Of a DNA stretch of 64,000 nucleotides, positions 45,705-54,785 are shown piece by piece. Within the stretch, counting starts at the first letter, position 1. The number at the start of each line of letters is the position of its first letter. The DNA lies in NCBI RefSeq assembly GCF_019049245.1, contig NZ_JAGMUK010000030.1:186001-250000 (forward strand). Direction: 5' to 3'. This DNA comes from Streptomyces sp. AC555_RSS877 (GTDB lineage: Bacteria > Actinomycetota > Actinomycetes > Streptomycetales > Streptomycetaceae). The notes under the pieces are model-generated. The model was not told where the DNA came from and ran no database searches. It saw only the letters and a list, made by a program, of their open reading frames with translations. The translations under genes and the position numbers were made by a program.

Positions 45705-46103
45705 ATGACCAGCAGCACGCCCCGCCAGCCCAGCCGGCTCGACCCCGAGATCGCCGCGCGTCTCAAGCGCAGCGCCGACGGGCTCCTGCCCGCCATCGCC
45801 CAGCAGTACGACACGGGGGAGGTGCTGATGCTCGGCTGGATGGACGACGAGGCGCTGCACCGCACGCTCACCACAGGCCGCTGCACCTACTGGTCGCGCA
45901 GCCGCCGCGAGTACTGGGTCAAGGGCGACACCTCCGGCCACTTCCAGTGGGTCAGGTCCGTGGCCCTGGACTGCGACGCGGACACCGTGCTGGTCAAGGT
46001 CGACCAGGTCGGCGCCGCCTGCCACACCGGCGCCCGCACCTGCTTCGACGCCGACGTGCTGGTCAAGGACGCCGATTCCGGCGTACCGGCCGCGGATCAG
46101 TAG
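45705..46103 (+). CDS. hisI: Phosphoribosyl-AMP cyclohydrolase
   Basis: A 132-residue zinc enzyme for the third step of histidine synthesis. It is the single-domain form without the HisE part. Motifs are [33 protein letters not shown] and the zinc-site [21 protein letters not shown]. The frame is open upstream, but ATG 45705 is set by the leaderless-type promoter and by homology. Its stop codon TAG forms part of the trpE -10 box. Confidence 0.96.
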   Translation: MTSSTPRQPSRLDPEIAARLKRSADGLLPAIAQQYDTGEVLMLGWMDDEALHRTLTTGRCTYWSRSRREYWVKGDTSGHFQWVRSVALDCDADTVLVKVDQVGAACHTGARTCFDADVLVKDADSGVPAADQ

Positions 46104-46106
46104 GGT
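46101..46106 (+). promoter_or_regulatory. -10 element of trpE overlapping the hisI stop codon
   Basis: TAGGGT begins with the TAG stop of hisI and ends 8 bases before the trpE ATG. No ribosome site or leader peptide lies between, so trpE looks leaderless and cannot be controlled by classic leader-peptide attenuation. Confidence 0.55.
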
Positions 46107-46114
46107 CAGCCGCC

Positions 46115-47593
<1,479 letters not shown>

Positions 47594-47604
47594 GGCGCTT
47601 ATCA

Positions 47605-47638
47605 CTGAACCCCGGGTGACGGTTCGCCCGTGGTTCAG
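47605..47638 (+). terminator. Terminator-like hairpin after trpE
   Basis: A 12-bp stem with one mismatch (47605-47616 with 47627-47638) and a 10-base loop lies 11 bases after the trpE stop. One possible upstream GTG (47630) of the next gene lies inside its right arm. Confidence 0.65.
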
Positions 47639-47640
47639 GC

Positions 47641-47646
47641 GATAGT
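47641..47646 (+). promoter_or_regulatory. Putative -10 element of the trp-associated membrane protein gene
   Basis: GATAGT is followed by seven bases and GTG 47654. Coming just after the trpE hairpin, it suggests a separate leaderless transcript. The match to the -10 consensus is imperfect. Confidence 0.4.
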
Positions 47647-47653
47647 GGAGTAC

Positions 47654-48286
47654 GTGACTCCCGTACCTCACCCCCGTTCCGAAGCCGCAGGACCCGCCCG
47701 GGCCGGCCGCCGGAGTCTTGCCGTCGCCCTGCTCAGCGGGGCGCTCGGCGCGGCCGTGGCGTTGCTGGCAACCCGCCAGGAGTGGTCGCAGGGCACCGCG
47801 ACGGTGGCCGGCGGCAGCTTCCCGCTGACCGCCACGGGCAGCGACGTGACGGGCGTGCCCGCGTCCCTGGCCATAGTGGGCCTCGCCGCGCTCGTCGCCG
47901 TCTTCGCCGTCCGCCGGGCCGGCCGTTTCGTGGTCGCCGCCCTGCTCGCGCTCTCCGGCGCCGGCACCATCGCGGCGGCCCTCCTCGGCGTCGGTGACAG
48001 CTCCGCGCTCGACGAGCAGGCCGCGAAGGCCTCCGGCGACACCTCGGCCACCGTCGACGCCCTCTCCCACACCGCCTGGCCCTACGTCGCGGTCGCCGGC
48101 GGTGCCCTGCTCCTCCTGGCCGGTCTGCTCGCCCTGCGCTACGGACGCCAGTGGCCCGCGATGTCCGGGCGCTACGAGCGCTCCGGCGCACCCCGTCCGC
48201 GCCGCCAGGCGCCCGCCGCCGACCCCGACCGCCCCGAGGACATCTGGAAGGCCCTCGACCGGGGCGAGGACCCGACCAGCGCGTAG
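47654..48286 (+). CDS. TIGR02234-family trp-region-conserved membrane protein
   Basis: A 210-residue protein with four hydrophobic segments (about residues 24-44, 77-95, 100-120 and 150-170) and a Pro/Arg/Asp tail ending DIWKALDRGEDPTSA. An outside loop after the first segment has RQEWSQGTA and SFPLTATGSDVTGVPASLA. The family is known only by its constant place near trp genes in actinobacteria. I start it at GTG 47654 because the earlier in-frame GTG 47630 lies inside the trpE hairpin. Confidence 0.82.
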   Translation: MTPVPHPRSEAAGPARAGRRSLAVALLSGALGAAVALLATRQEWSQGTATVAGGSFPLTATGSDVTGVPASLAIVGLAALVAVFAVRRAGRFVVAALLALSGAGTIAAALLGVGDSSALDEQAAKASGDTSATVDALSHTAWPYVAVAGGALLLLAGLLALRYGRQWPAMSGRYERSGAPRPRRQAPAADPDRPEDIWKALDRGEDPTSA

Positions 48287-48343
48287 GCCTCCGGCGGTCG
48301 CGCGGTCCAGGCGGCTACGGGGTTGGGGGGCAGTGATGTGCCG

Positions 48344-48488
48344 GGTGCTGGTGTGTGTGGGGGCTGGTCGCGCAGTTCCTCGCGCCCCTGGGGGTGCTGG
48401 TGTGTGTGGGGGCTGGTCGCGCAGTTCCTCGCGCCCCTGGGGGTGCTGGTGTGTGGGGGCTGGTCGCGCAGTTCCCCGCGCCCCTGGA
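48344..48488 (+). repeat. Three tandem copies of a 49-bp intergenic repeat
   Basis: Units begin at 48344, 48393 and 48442 (49, 49 and 47 bases) and carry TGGGGGCTGGTCGCGCAGTTCC followed by CGCGCCCCTGG. The first two are almost identical; the third has lost a GT. The sequence resembles a dispersed intergenic repeat that I recall from many Streptomyces genomes. The rest of the 268-base gap (48287-48554) shows nothing else but a possible -10. Confidence 0.92.
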
Positions 48489-48543
48489 GGTGCCCCCGAC
48501 GCGCGAGGGCCGACCCCCGGACACCCGGCACGCGCGCGTGCGG

Positions 48544-48549
48544 AACAAT
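48544..48549 (+). promoter_or_regulatory. Putative -10 element before the HGxxPAAW gene
   Basis: AACAAT is followed by five bases and an in-frame ATG at 48555. Transcription may begin there, giving either a leaderless 98-residue product or a 45-base leader for the ATG at 48600, which has its own GAGGAG site. Confidence 0.4.
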
Positions 48550-48599
48550 GAGGCATGAGCGTCCGGCTCAGACACGTACACAGCAACGAGGAGCAAGTC

Positions 48600-48851
48600 A
48601 TGGCGGGCAGCAGCCACGGTCACACCCCGGCCGCCTGGACCGGTGTCATCATCGCCTTCATCGGTTTCACCGTCGCCGGCGCCTTCATGGTGCTGGCCGA
48701 GCCGGCGGGCTTCTGGGGCGGCATGGTGATCGTGGTCCTCGGTGGCGTGGTCGGCTGGATCATGCGGAAGATGGGACTGGGGCAGCCGAAGAGCAACCAC
48801 CCGGTGCACGAGGTCGCGGGCGAGCGCGAGCCCGCGCGCGTCGAGGGCTGA
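48600..48851 (+). CDS. HGxxPAAW-family small membrane protein
   Basis: An 83-residue protein with the family signature SHGHTPAAW at residues 5-13, then two membrane helices (TGVIIAFIGFTVAGAFMVLA and FWGGMVIVVLGGVVGWIM) and a charged tail. ATG 48600 has GAGGAG 7 bases upstream; ATG 48555 would add 15 residues and is also possible. The family is actinobacterial and uncharacterised. It lies between the TIGR02234 and DUF2752 genes in the trp region. Confidence 0.85.
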   Translation: MAGSSHGHTPAAWTGVIIAFIGFTVAGAFMVLAEPAGFWGGMVIVVLGGVVGWIMRKMGLGQPKSNHPVHEVAGEREPARVEG

Positions 48852-48930
48852 TCGCGCAGCACTTCGTGAAGGGGCGGCCCGGTGCGACGCCGGGGCCGCC
48901 CCTCACGCGCGTCCAGGGGCCCGCACAGGG

Positions 48931-48936
48931 CACAAT
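48931..48936 (+). promoter_or_regulatory. -10 element of the DUF2752 gene (leaderless type)
   Basis: CACAAT, six bases, then GTG 48943. The block GGCACAATG is the same as that before hisI. No ribosome site is present. Confidence 0.5.
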
Positions 48937-48942
48937 GCGGGC

Positions 48943-49395
48943 GTGGACGCCGACAGCCGGAGCACCCGGACGACATCGCCTTCCGACGCTCCCGACAAGG
49001 GCGTGCCGGGCCGGCTGGCCGTGCCGGCGGGAGTCCTCGCGGCGGTCGTCGGGGCCTTCGCGTACGTGGGCACCGTGGACCCCAACCAGCCCGGCCATTA
49101 CCCCGTCTGCCCGCTGCTGCGCCTCACCGGCATCTACTGCCCGGGCTGCGGCGGGCTGCGCAGCGCGCACGCCTTCGTCCACGGGGACTTCGTCGCGGCG
49201 CTCGGCGACAACGCCCTGGCCGTCGTCGGCTACTTCGCCTTCGCGGTGGTGTGGACCGTCTGGGTGGTCCGTGCGGTGCGCGGACGGCCGGCCAGGATCG
49301 TTCTCGGGCCGGTGCAGCTGTGGAGTCTCGGCACGTTGGTGCTGGTCTTCACGGTTGTCCGGAACCTGCCGTTCGGTGGCTGGCTACACCCTTGA
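48943..49395 (+). CDS. DUF2752-family membrane protein
   Basis: A 150-residue protein. After a polar N-terminus come three hydrophobic segments, and between the first two lies the family signature GIYCPGCGGLRSAHAFVHGD with its CPxCG pair. The role is unknown; the two cysteines could bind metal or be redox-active. GTG 48943 follows a CACAAT -10 box by six bases. It ends 166 bases before trpC. Confidence 0.85.
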   Translation: MDADSRSTRTTSPSDAPDKGVPGRLAVPAGVLAAVVGAFAYVGTVDPNQPGHYPVCPLLRLTGIYCPGCGGLRSAHAFVHGDFVAALGDNALAVVGYFAFAVVWTVWVVRAVRGRPARIVLGPVQLWSLGTLVLVFTVVRNLPFGGWLHP

Positions 49396-49561
49396 TCAAT
49401 TAACGAAGGTCCAGGTAGTGGGACCGGCGTCAACCGGATGCGAGGCCTACGCCCTCCTGCGGATACCATCGAGGTGACCACCCGTTTCGTCTGATGAGGC
49501 GGTCCGGTCGACAGAAGCTTTACCGCTTGAACAGTCAACCGTCTGGAAGGGGGCCGCTCGC
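49396..49561 (+). promoter_or_regulatory. trpC upstream region
   Basis: This 166-base gap is A/T-richer than its surroundings, with TTGATCAATTAACGAAGG just after the DUF2752 stop and TTGAACAGTCAACCG nearer trpC. Promoters are likely, but no single -35/-10 pair is convincing, and no Trp-rich leader peptide was found. GGAAGGGGG at 49545-49553 is the trpC ribosome site. Confidence 0.45.
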
Positions 49562-50371
49562 GTGAGTGTGCTCGACGAGATCATCGACGGAGTCCGTGCC
49601 GACCTCGCGGAACGGCAGGCGCGCGTCAGCCTCGACGAGCTCAAGGAGCGCGCGGCGAAGGCTCCCGCGGCCAAGGACGGGCTCGCCGCACTGCGGGGCG
49701 ACGGCGTCAAGGTCATCTGCGAGGTCAAGCGCTCCAGCCCGTCCAAGGGCGCGCTGGCCGCGATCGCCGACCCGGCCGGCCTCGCCGCGGACTACGAGGC
49801 GGGCGGCGCCGCCGTCATCTCCGTACTGACCGAGGAGCGCCGCTTCGGCGGCTCGCTGGCCGACCTCGAAGCGGTCCGCGCGCGCGTGGACATCCCCCTG
49901 CTGCGCAAGGACTTCATCGTCACCTCGTATCAGCTGTGGGAGGCCCGGGCCTACGGCGCCGACCTCGCGCTGCTCATCGTGGCCGCCCTGGACCAGCCGG
50001 CGCTCGAGTCCCTCATCGAGCGCGCCGAGTCCATCGGGCTCACCCCGCTCGTCGAGGTGCACGACGAGGACGAGGTGGAGCGCGCGGTGGACGCGGGCGC
50101 CAAGGTGATCGGCGTCAACGCGCGCAACCTGAAGACGCTGGAGGTCGACCGCACGACCTTCGAGCGGCTGGCGCCGGAGATCCCGGACCACCTCGTCAAG
50201 ATCGCCGAGTCCGGCATCCGCGGCCCGCACGACCTGATCGCGTACGCCAACGCCGGTGCCGACGCGGTCCTGGTGGGCGAGTCCCTGGTGACCGGCAAGG
50301 ACCCCAAGACGGCGGTCGCCGACCTGGTGGCGGCGGGCGAGCACCCCGCACTCCGGCACGGCCGGGGCTGA
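49562..50371 (+). CDS. trpC: Indole-3-glycerol-phosphate synthase
   Basis: A 269-residue TIM barrel that closes the indole ring from CdRP. Catalytic residues lie in [55 protein letters not shown] and [13 protein letters not shown] 49562 has a strong ribosome site 8 bases upstream. It is monofunctional; the preceding TrpF step is expected from PriA at 41.7 kb. trpM follows 21 bases after its stop. Confidence 0.98.
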   Translation: MSVLDEIIDGVRADLAERQARVSLDELKERAAKAPAAKDGLAALRGDGVKVICEVKRSSPSKGALAAIADPAGLAADYEAGGAAVISVLTEERRFGGSLADLEAVRARVDIPLLRKDFIVTSYQLWEARAYGADLALLIVAALDQPALESLIERAESIGLTPLVEVHDEDEVERAVDAGAKVIGVNARNLKTLEVDRTTFERLAPEIPDHLVKIAESGIRGPHDLIAYANAGADAVLVGESLVTGKDPKTAVADLVAAGEHPALRHGRG

Positions 50372-50379
50372 CGGCTCGC

Positions 50380-50385
50380 TAAACT
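50380..50385 (+). promoter_or_regulatory. -10 element of trpM (leaderless type)
   Basis: TAAACT, seven bases, then ATG 50393. It is the best -10 match among the leaderless-type starts here and would allow trpM, and perhaps trpBA, to be transcribed apart from trpC. Confidence 0.5.
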
Positions 50386-50392
50386 GACCGCG

Positions 50393-50584
50393 ATGACACT
50401 CACGATCACCCTGACGACCCCGGACCGGTACGCCCGCCTGGCGCGCGGCTGCCGGCCCCGCGGCTGCCGTGCGCCCGCACGCAGGGTGCACGGGCGTCGG
50501 GTGCGGTACGTCATCGGTGACGAGCCGGGCCAGGTGAACGGCATGCGATGGCAGCGCCCCGCGAGGGGCGCGGGGCAGTTCTGA
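50393..50584 (+). CDS. trpM: TrpM small protein of the trp cluster
   Basis: A 63-residue, Arg-rich protein between trpC and trpB, the same place and length as trpM (trpX) of S. coelicolor, where published work links it to tryptophan supply and to development. It reads MTLTITLTTPDRYARLARG, then a Cys/Arg stretch with two RGC units, VRYVIGDEPGQVNGMRWQ and a short tail. There is one Trp only, near the end, so it is not a Trp-codon attenuator peptide. The last dozen codons coincide with a dispersed repeat. No ribosome site; -10 at 50380. Confidence 0.85.
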   Translation: MTLTITLTTPDRYARLARGCRPRGCRAPARRVHGRRVRYVIGDEPGQVNGMRWQRPARGAGQF

Positions 50585-50628
50585 CCATGCGGCTCCGCCG
50601 CGTGCGCGCGACAAGCCACAGCCGGCCC
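50553..50628 (+). repeat. Dispersed-repeat-like block at the trpM 3' end
   Basis: It begins with the hairpin GCGCCCC-GCGA-GGGGCGC (50554-50571), then GGGGCAGTTCTGACC, GCGGCTCCGCCGC and GCGACAAGCCACAGCCGG. Part of it resembles, in opposite orientation, the 49-bp repeat at 48.4 kb, and it recalls a common intergenic block in Streptomyces. The trpM stop (50582-50584) lies inside it. The remaining bases to trpB show only a weak ribosome site. Confidence 0.6.
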
Positions 50629-50699
50629 ACGGCCGACTGACGAACCCCGCCCCCACGGCGACAAGTGTCTGTCCACCACACTCACCGTGAGGCTCAAGC

Positions 50700-51986
50700 A
50701 TGCCCAGCGAGTTCTTCATTCCCGACCCCGAGGGCCGGATCCCCAGCGCCGAAGGCTACTTCGGCGCGTTCGGCGGCAAGTTCATCCCGGAGGCGCTCGT
50801 CGCCGCCGTGGACGAGGTCGCCGTCGAGTACGAGAAGGCGAAGGGGGACCCCGAGTTCGCGCGCGAACTCGACGACCTCCTCGTCCACTACACCGGCCGG
50901 CCCAGCTCCCTCACCGAGGTGCGGCGGTTCGCCGAACACGCCGGTGGCGCCCGGGTGTTCCTCAAGCGCGAGGACCTCAACCACACCGGCTCGCACAAGA
51001 TCAACAACGTGCTGGGCCAGGCGCTGCTCACCAAGCGCATGGGCAAGACCCGCGTCATCGCCGAGACCGGCGCCGGTCAGCACGGTGTCGCGACCGCCAC
51101 CGCCTGCGCGCTGTTCGGGCTCGAGTGCACCATCTACATGGGTGAGATCGACACCCAGCGCCAGGCCCTCAACGTGGCCCGGATGCGGATGCTCGGCGCC
51201 GAGGTCGTCGCCGTGAAGTCCGGCAGCCGCACGCTGAAGGACGCGATCAACGAGGCGTTCCGTGACTGGGTCGCCAACGTCGACCGCACCCACTACCTGT
51301 TCGGGACCGTGGCCGGACCGCACCCCTTCCCGGCCATGGTGCGCGACTTCCACCGGGTGATCGGCGTCGAGGCCCGACGCCAGATCCTGGAGCGCGCCGG
51401 ACGGCTGCCCGACGCCGCCATCGCCTGCGTCGGCGGCGGCTCCAACGCCATCGGCCTCTTCCACGCCTTCATCCCGGACGCGGACGTACGCCTCATCGGC
51501 TGCGAGCCCGCCGGGCACGGCGTGGAGACGGGCGAGCACGCGGCGACCCTGACGGCCGGCGAGCCCGGCATCCTGCACGGGTCGCGGTCGTACGTCCTCC
51601 AGGACGAGGAGGGCCAGATCACCGAGCCGTACTCGATCTCGGCCGGTCTGGACTACCCGGGCATCGGCCCGGAGCACGCCTACCTCAAGGACAGCGGCCG
51701 CGGCGAGTACCGCGCGGTCACCGACGACGCGGCCATGCAGGCCCTGCGCCTGCTGTCGCGGACCGAGGGCATCATCCCGGCCATCGAGAGCGCACACGCG
51801 CTGGCCGGTGCGCTGGAGGTCGGCAGGGAGCTCGGCAAGGACGGGCTGATCGTGGTCAACCTGTCCGGCCGCGGCGACAAGGACATGGACACGGCCGCCC
51901 GCTATTTCGACCTGTACGACACCGACGCCCAGGTCGCCGCCGACCAGGACGCCGACACCGCCGAGATCGAGGGGGACGCCAAGTGA
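50700..51986 (+). CDS. trpB: Tryptophan synthase beta subunit
   Basis: A 428-residue PLP enzyme that joins indole and serine. The PLP lysine is in [14 protein letters not shown], with [13 protein letters not shown] and the phosphate loop [31 protein letters not shown] is also typical. An acidic tail of about 25 residues ([16 protein letters not shown]) extends the C-terminus. ATG 50700 follows GAGG; the stop overlaps the trpA start (GTGA). Confidence 0.98.
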   Translation: MPSEFFIPDPEGRIPSAEGYFGAFGGKFIPEALVAAVDEVAVEYEKAKGDPEFARELDDLLVHYTGRPSSLTEVRRFAEHAGGARVFLKREDLNHTGSHKINNVLGQALLTKRMGKTRVIAETGAGQHGVATATACALFGLECTIYMGEIDTQRQALNVARMRMLGAEVVAVKSGSRTLKDAINEAFRDWVANVDRTHYLFGTVAGPHPFPAMVRDFHRVIGVEARRQILERAGRLPDAAIACVGGGSNAIGLFHAFIPDADVRLIGCEPAGHGVETGEHAATLTAGEPGILHGSRSYVLQDEEGQITEPYSISAGLDYPGIGPEHAYLKDSGRGEYRAVTDDAAMQALRLLSRTEGIIPAIESAHALAGALEVGRELGKDGLIVVNLSGRGDKDMDTAARYFDLYDTDAQVAADQDADTAEIEGDAK

Positions 51987-52801
51987 GCGGGAACATCCAA
52001 CTGCTGGCCGACACCCTCGCCGCCGCCAAGGCGGAAGGGCGTTCCGCGCTCATCGCCTACCTCCCGGCCGGGTTCCCGACCGTGGACGGCGGCATCGAGG
52101 CGATCAAGGCCGTTTTCGACGGCGGCGCGGACATCGTCGAGGTCGGTCTGCCGCACAGCGACCCGGTCCTCGACGGCCCGGTCATCCAGACCGCCGACGA
52201 CATCGCCCTGCGCGGCGGCGTCAAGATCGCGGACGTCATGCGGACGGTCCGCGAGGCCCACGAGGCGACCGGGAAGCCGGTGCTCGTGATGACGTACTGG
52301 AACCCGATCGACCGCTACGGCGTCGAGCGTTTCACCGCCGAACTCGCCGGGGCGGGCGGCGCCGGGTGCATCCTGCCCGACCTGCCCGTACAGGAGTCGG
52401 CGCTGTGGAGGGAGCACGCGCAGAAGCACGGGCTCGCGACGGTCTTCGTGGTGGCGCCCAGCAGCAAGGACGAGCGGCTCGCCAAGATCACCGCGGCGGG
52501 CAGCGGCTTCGTCTACGCCGCCTCGCTGATGGGCGTCACCGGCACCCGCGCGTCGGTCGGCGAGCAGGCCCAGGACCTGGTGCAGCGCACCCGGGCCACC
52601 GGCACCGACCTGCCGGTCTGCGTCGGGCTCGGCGTCTCCGACGCAGGGCAGGCCGCCGAGGTCGCCGGCTTCGCCGACGGCGTGATCGTCGGTTCGGCCT
52701 TCGTCAAGCGGATGCTGGACGCGCCGGACGACGCCGCCGGGGTCGAGGCGGTCCGTGCGCTCGCCGGTGAGCTCGCCAAGGGCGTGCGCGGGAAGGCGTA
52801 G
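51983..52801 (+). CDS. trpA: Tryptophan synthase alpha subunit
   Basis: A 272-residue TIM barrel that releases indole from indole-3-glycerol phosphate and passes it to TrpB. Catalytic Glu and Asp lie in [20 protein letters not shown] (about residues 50-65); the phosphate site is [28 protein letters not shown] 51983 overlaps the trpB stop. It ends the trp block, with a hairpin 50 bases further on. Confidence 0.98.
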   Translation: MSGNIQLLADTLAAAKAEGRSALIAYLPAGFPTVDGGIEAIKAVFDGGADIVEVGLPHSDPVLDGPVIQTADDIALRGGVKIADVMRTVREAHEATGKPVLVMTYWNPIDRYGVERFTAELAGAGGAGCILPDLPVQESALWREHAQKHGLATVFVVAPSSKDERLAKITAAGSGFVYAASLMGVTGTRASVGEQAQDLVQRTRATGTDLPVCVGLGVSDAGQAAEVAGFADGVIVGSAFVKRMLDAPDDAAGVEAVRALAGELAKGVRGKA

Positions 52802-52850
52802 CAAGGCGGGACATTTCGTAAGGGTCGCTCGAACGGGTGGACCTGGGACC

Positions 52851-52873
52851 GGGGAGGCGCGGTGCGCCTCCCC
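52851..52873 (+). terminator. Hairpin between trpA and the DsbA-like gene
   Basis: A perfect 10-bp stem (52851-52860 with 52864-52873) with a 3-base loop lies 17 bases before the next start codon. It probably ends or attenuates trp transcription. Confidence 0.7.
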
Positions 52874-52890
52874 GGTTCGTTCTGCGGGAT

Positions 52891-53667
52891 GTGAACGAGA
52901 AGAAGCGAGAGGGAAAGCGCACCGCCCGGGAGCGGCTGGCGGAAGAGCGCGAGAAACAGAGGTCCGCGGAGAAGCGGCGCCGGGCGCTGATCGTGGGCGC
53001 GAGCGTGGTCTGTGTCCTGGGTCTCGCGGCGGTGATCGGCGTGGTCGCGGCGAACGTGGGCCAGGACGACGGCAGTGACTCCGCGGGCCCGGTCGTGGTG
53101 CCCTCGGGGGCCAAGGGCAAGGACAGCCTCGCGATCCCGGCCGGCAAGGAGAGCGCCAAGTCGACGCTCGCCATCTGGGAGGACTTCCGCTGCCCGGCCT
53201 GCAAGGCCTTCGAGATCGCGTACCGGCCGGTGATCCACGAGCTGACCGCCTCCGGGCAGCTGAAGGTGGAGTACCACCTGGCGACGATCATCGACGGCAA
53301 CATGGGCGGCACCGGCTCCCGCACGGCGGCCAACGCCGCCGCCTGCGCACAGGACGCCGGAAAGTTCACGGCCTACCACGACGTGCTGTTCGACAACCAG
53401 CCCCCGGAGACCGACGACGCCTTCGCCCAGACCGGCAAGCTCATCGAGCTGGCGGCCAAGGTCGACGGCCTCGACACGACCGCGTTCCGTACGTGTGTCG
53501 AGAAGGGCACCCACAACAGCTGGGTCGAGAAGTCCGCCGCGGCCTTCCGCAACGGCGGCTTCAGCGGCACGCCGACGGTGATTCTCAACGGCAAGAACAT
53601 CTACCAGGACCAGACCATGACGCCGGCGAAACTGAAGCAGCTGGTGCAGGAGGCCGACACGGCGTGA
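52891..53667 (+). CDS. Membrane-anchored DsbA-like thioredoxin-fold protein (CPAC)
   Basis: A 258-residue protein with a basic, Arg/Glu-rich head (about 1-30), one membrane helix (ALIVGASVVCVLGLAAVIGVVAAN) and an outside DsbA-like domain with C101-P-A-C104 and the cis-Pro motif GFSGTPTVILNG. It should act in disulfide formation in exported proteins, like its relative at 21.9 kb. GTG 52891 (MNEKKREGKRTARERL) is preferred over an in-frame start at 52837 that would translate the terminator stem. Confidence 0.88.
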   Translation: MNEKKREGKRTARERLAEEREKQRSAEKRRRALIVGASVVCVLGLAAVIGVVAANVGQDDGSDSAGPVVVPSGAKGKDSLAIPAGKESAKSTLAIWEDFRCPACKAFEIAYRPVIHELTASGQLKVEYHLATIIDGNMGGTGSRTAANAAACAQDAGKFTAYHDVLFDNQPPETDDAFAQTGKLIELAAKVDGLDTTAFRTCVEKGTHNSWVEKSAAAFRNGGFSGTPTVILNGKNIYQDQTMTPAKLKQLVQEADTA

Positions 53668-53746
53668 CCGGCGGTTGAGGAGCTTTCACACCCGCCCGTT
53701 ATGGACCCGTAGCCGGGCTGCCCGCCGTGGGCCCGGTCCGGCACGG

Positions 53747-53752
53747 TAGCGT
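53747..53752 (+). promoter_or_regulatory. Putative -10 element of lgt
   Basis: TAGCGT ends 10 bases before ATG 53763. This would give a transcript with a leader of only a few bases and no ribosome site. Confidence 0.35.
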
Positions 53753-53762
53753 CGACCTTGCC

Positions 53763-54734
53763 ATGGAACTTGCCTACATTCCCAGCCCGTCGCGCGGGGT
53801 GCTGTACATCGGCCCCATTCCGCTGCGCGGCTACGCGTTCTGCATCATCATCGGCGTCTTCGTAGCCGTCTGGCTCGGCAACAAGCGCTGGCTCGCCCGG
53901 GGAGGGCGGGCCGGCACGGTGGCCGACATCGCGGTCTGGGCCGTGCCGTTCGGTCTGGTCGGCGGCCGGCTCTACCACGTGATCACGGACTACGAGCTGT
54001 ACTTCAGCGAGGGCCGTGACTGGGTGGACGCCTTCAAGATCTGGGAAGGCGGTCTCGGCATCTGGGGCGCGATCGCGCTCGGTGCGGTGGGCGCCTGGAT
54101 CGGCTGCCGCCGCCGGGGCATCCCGCTGCCCGCCTGGGCCGACGCCCTCGCCCCAGGCATCGCCCTCGCCCAGGCGATCGGCCGCTGGGGCAACTGGTTC
54201 AACCAGGAGCTGTACGGCAAGGAGACGGACCTCCCCTGGGCCCTGCACATCACCTCGTCCGCGGACGGCCGGGTGCCCGGCTACTACCACCCGACGTTCC
54301 TGTACGAGTCGCTGTGGTGCATCGGGGTCGCCCTCCTCGTCATCTGGGCCGACCGCCGCTTCAAGCTGGGCCATGGCCGGGCGTTCGCGCTGTACGTCGC
54401 CTCGTACTGCGCGGGCCGGTTCTGGATCGAGTACATGCGCGTCGACGACGCCCACCACATCCTGGGCCTGCGCCTGAACAACTGGACCGCGATGGTCGTG
54501 TTCGTGCTCGCGGTCGTCTACCTCGTGCTGTCGGCGAAGAAGCGGCCGGGCCGGGAGACGGTGGTCGAGCCGGGCGCCGAGCCCACCGACGGTGACAGTG
54601 CCTCCGGCGGCGAGCCCGAGGACGGCACCGAGGCCGACGAGAAGGCCGGGGCCGAGGGCAAGTCGGAAGCCGAGGCAGAGGCCGATACCGATACCGAGGT
54701 CAAGGACGAGGCCGGGTCGGGCAAGAAGACCTGA
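53763..54734 (+). CDS. lgt: Prolipoprotein diacylglyceryl transferase
   Basis: A 323-residue membrane enzyme that moves diacylglycerol from phosphatidylglycerol to the lipobox Cys of prolipoproteins, the step before LspA. About seven helices and the Lgt signature AIGRWGNWFNQELYG (about residues 138-152) are seen, with FKIWEGGLGIWGAI and GHGRAFALYVASYC. The last 65 residues are a Glu/Asp/Ala-rich, disordered tail (EAEAEADTDTEVKDEAG) not needed for the core. ATG 53763 begins MELAYIPSPSRG; an upstream in-frame start has no support. Confidence 0.95.
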   Translation: MELAYIPSPSRGVLYIGPIPLRGYAFCIIIGVFVAVWLGNKRWLARGGRAGTVADIAVWAVPFGLVGGRLYHVITDYELYFSEGRDWVDAFKIWEGGLGIWGAIALGAVGAWIGCRRRGIPLPAWADALAPGIALAQAIGRWGNWFNQELYGKETDLPWALHITSSADGRVPGYYHPTFLYESLWCIGVALLVIWADRRFKLGHGRAFALYVASYCAGRFWIEYMRVDDAHHILGLRLNNWTAMVVFVLAVVYLVLSAKKRPGRETVVEPGAEPTDGDSASGGEPEDGTEADEKAGAEGKSEAEAEADTDTEVKDEAGSGKKT

Positions 54735-54753
54735 CGGCCGGTCGCACGTCGAT

Positions 54754-54783
54754 GAGGGCGCCCTGGGATCTCCGGGCGCCCTC
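54754..54783. terminator. Bidirectional terminator between lgt and the CoA lyase gene
   Basis: A perfect 10-bp stem (54754-54763 with 54774-54783) with a 10-base loop lies between the converging stops, 20 bases after lgt and 2 bases beyond the lyase stop. Confidence 0.8.
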
Positions 54784-54785
54784 AG

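Noticed and set aside
50393..50584. Trp-rich leader peptide for attenuation
   Set aside because: The frame has a single Trp codon near its end, so it fits TrpM rather than an attenuator peptide.
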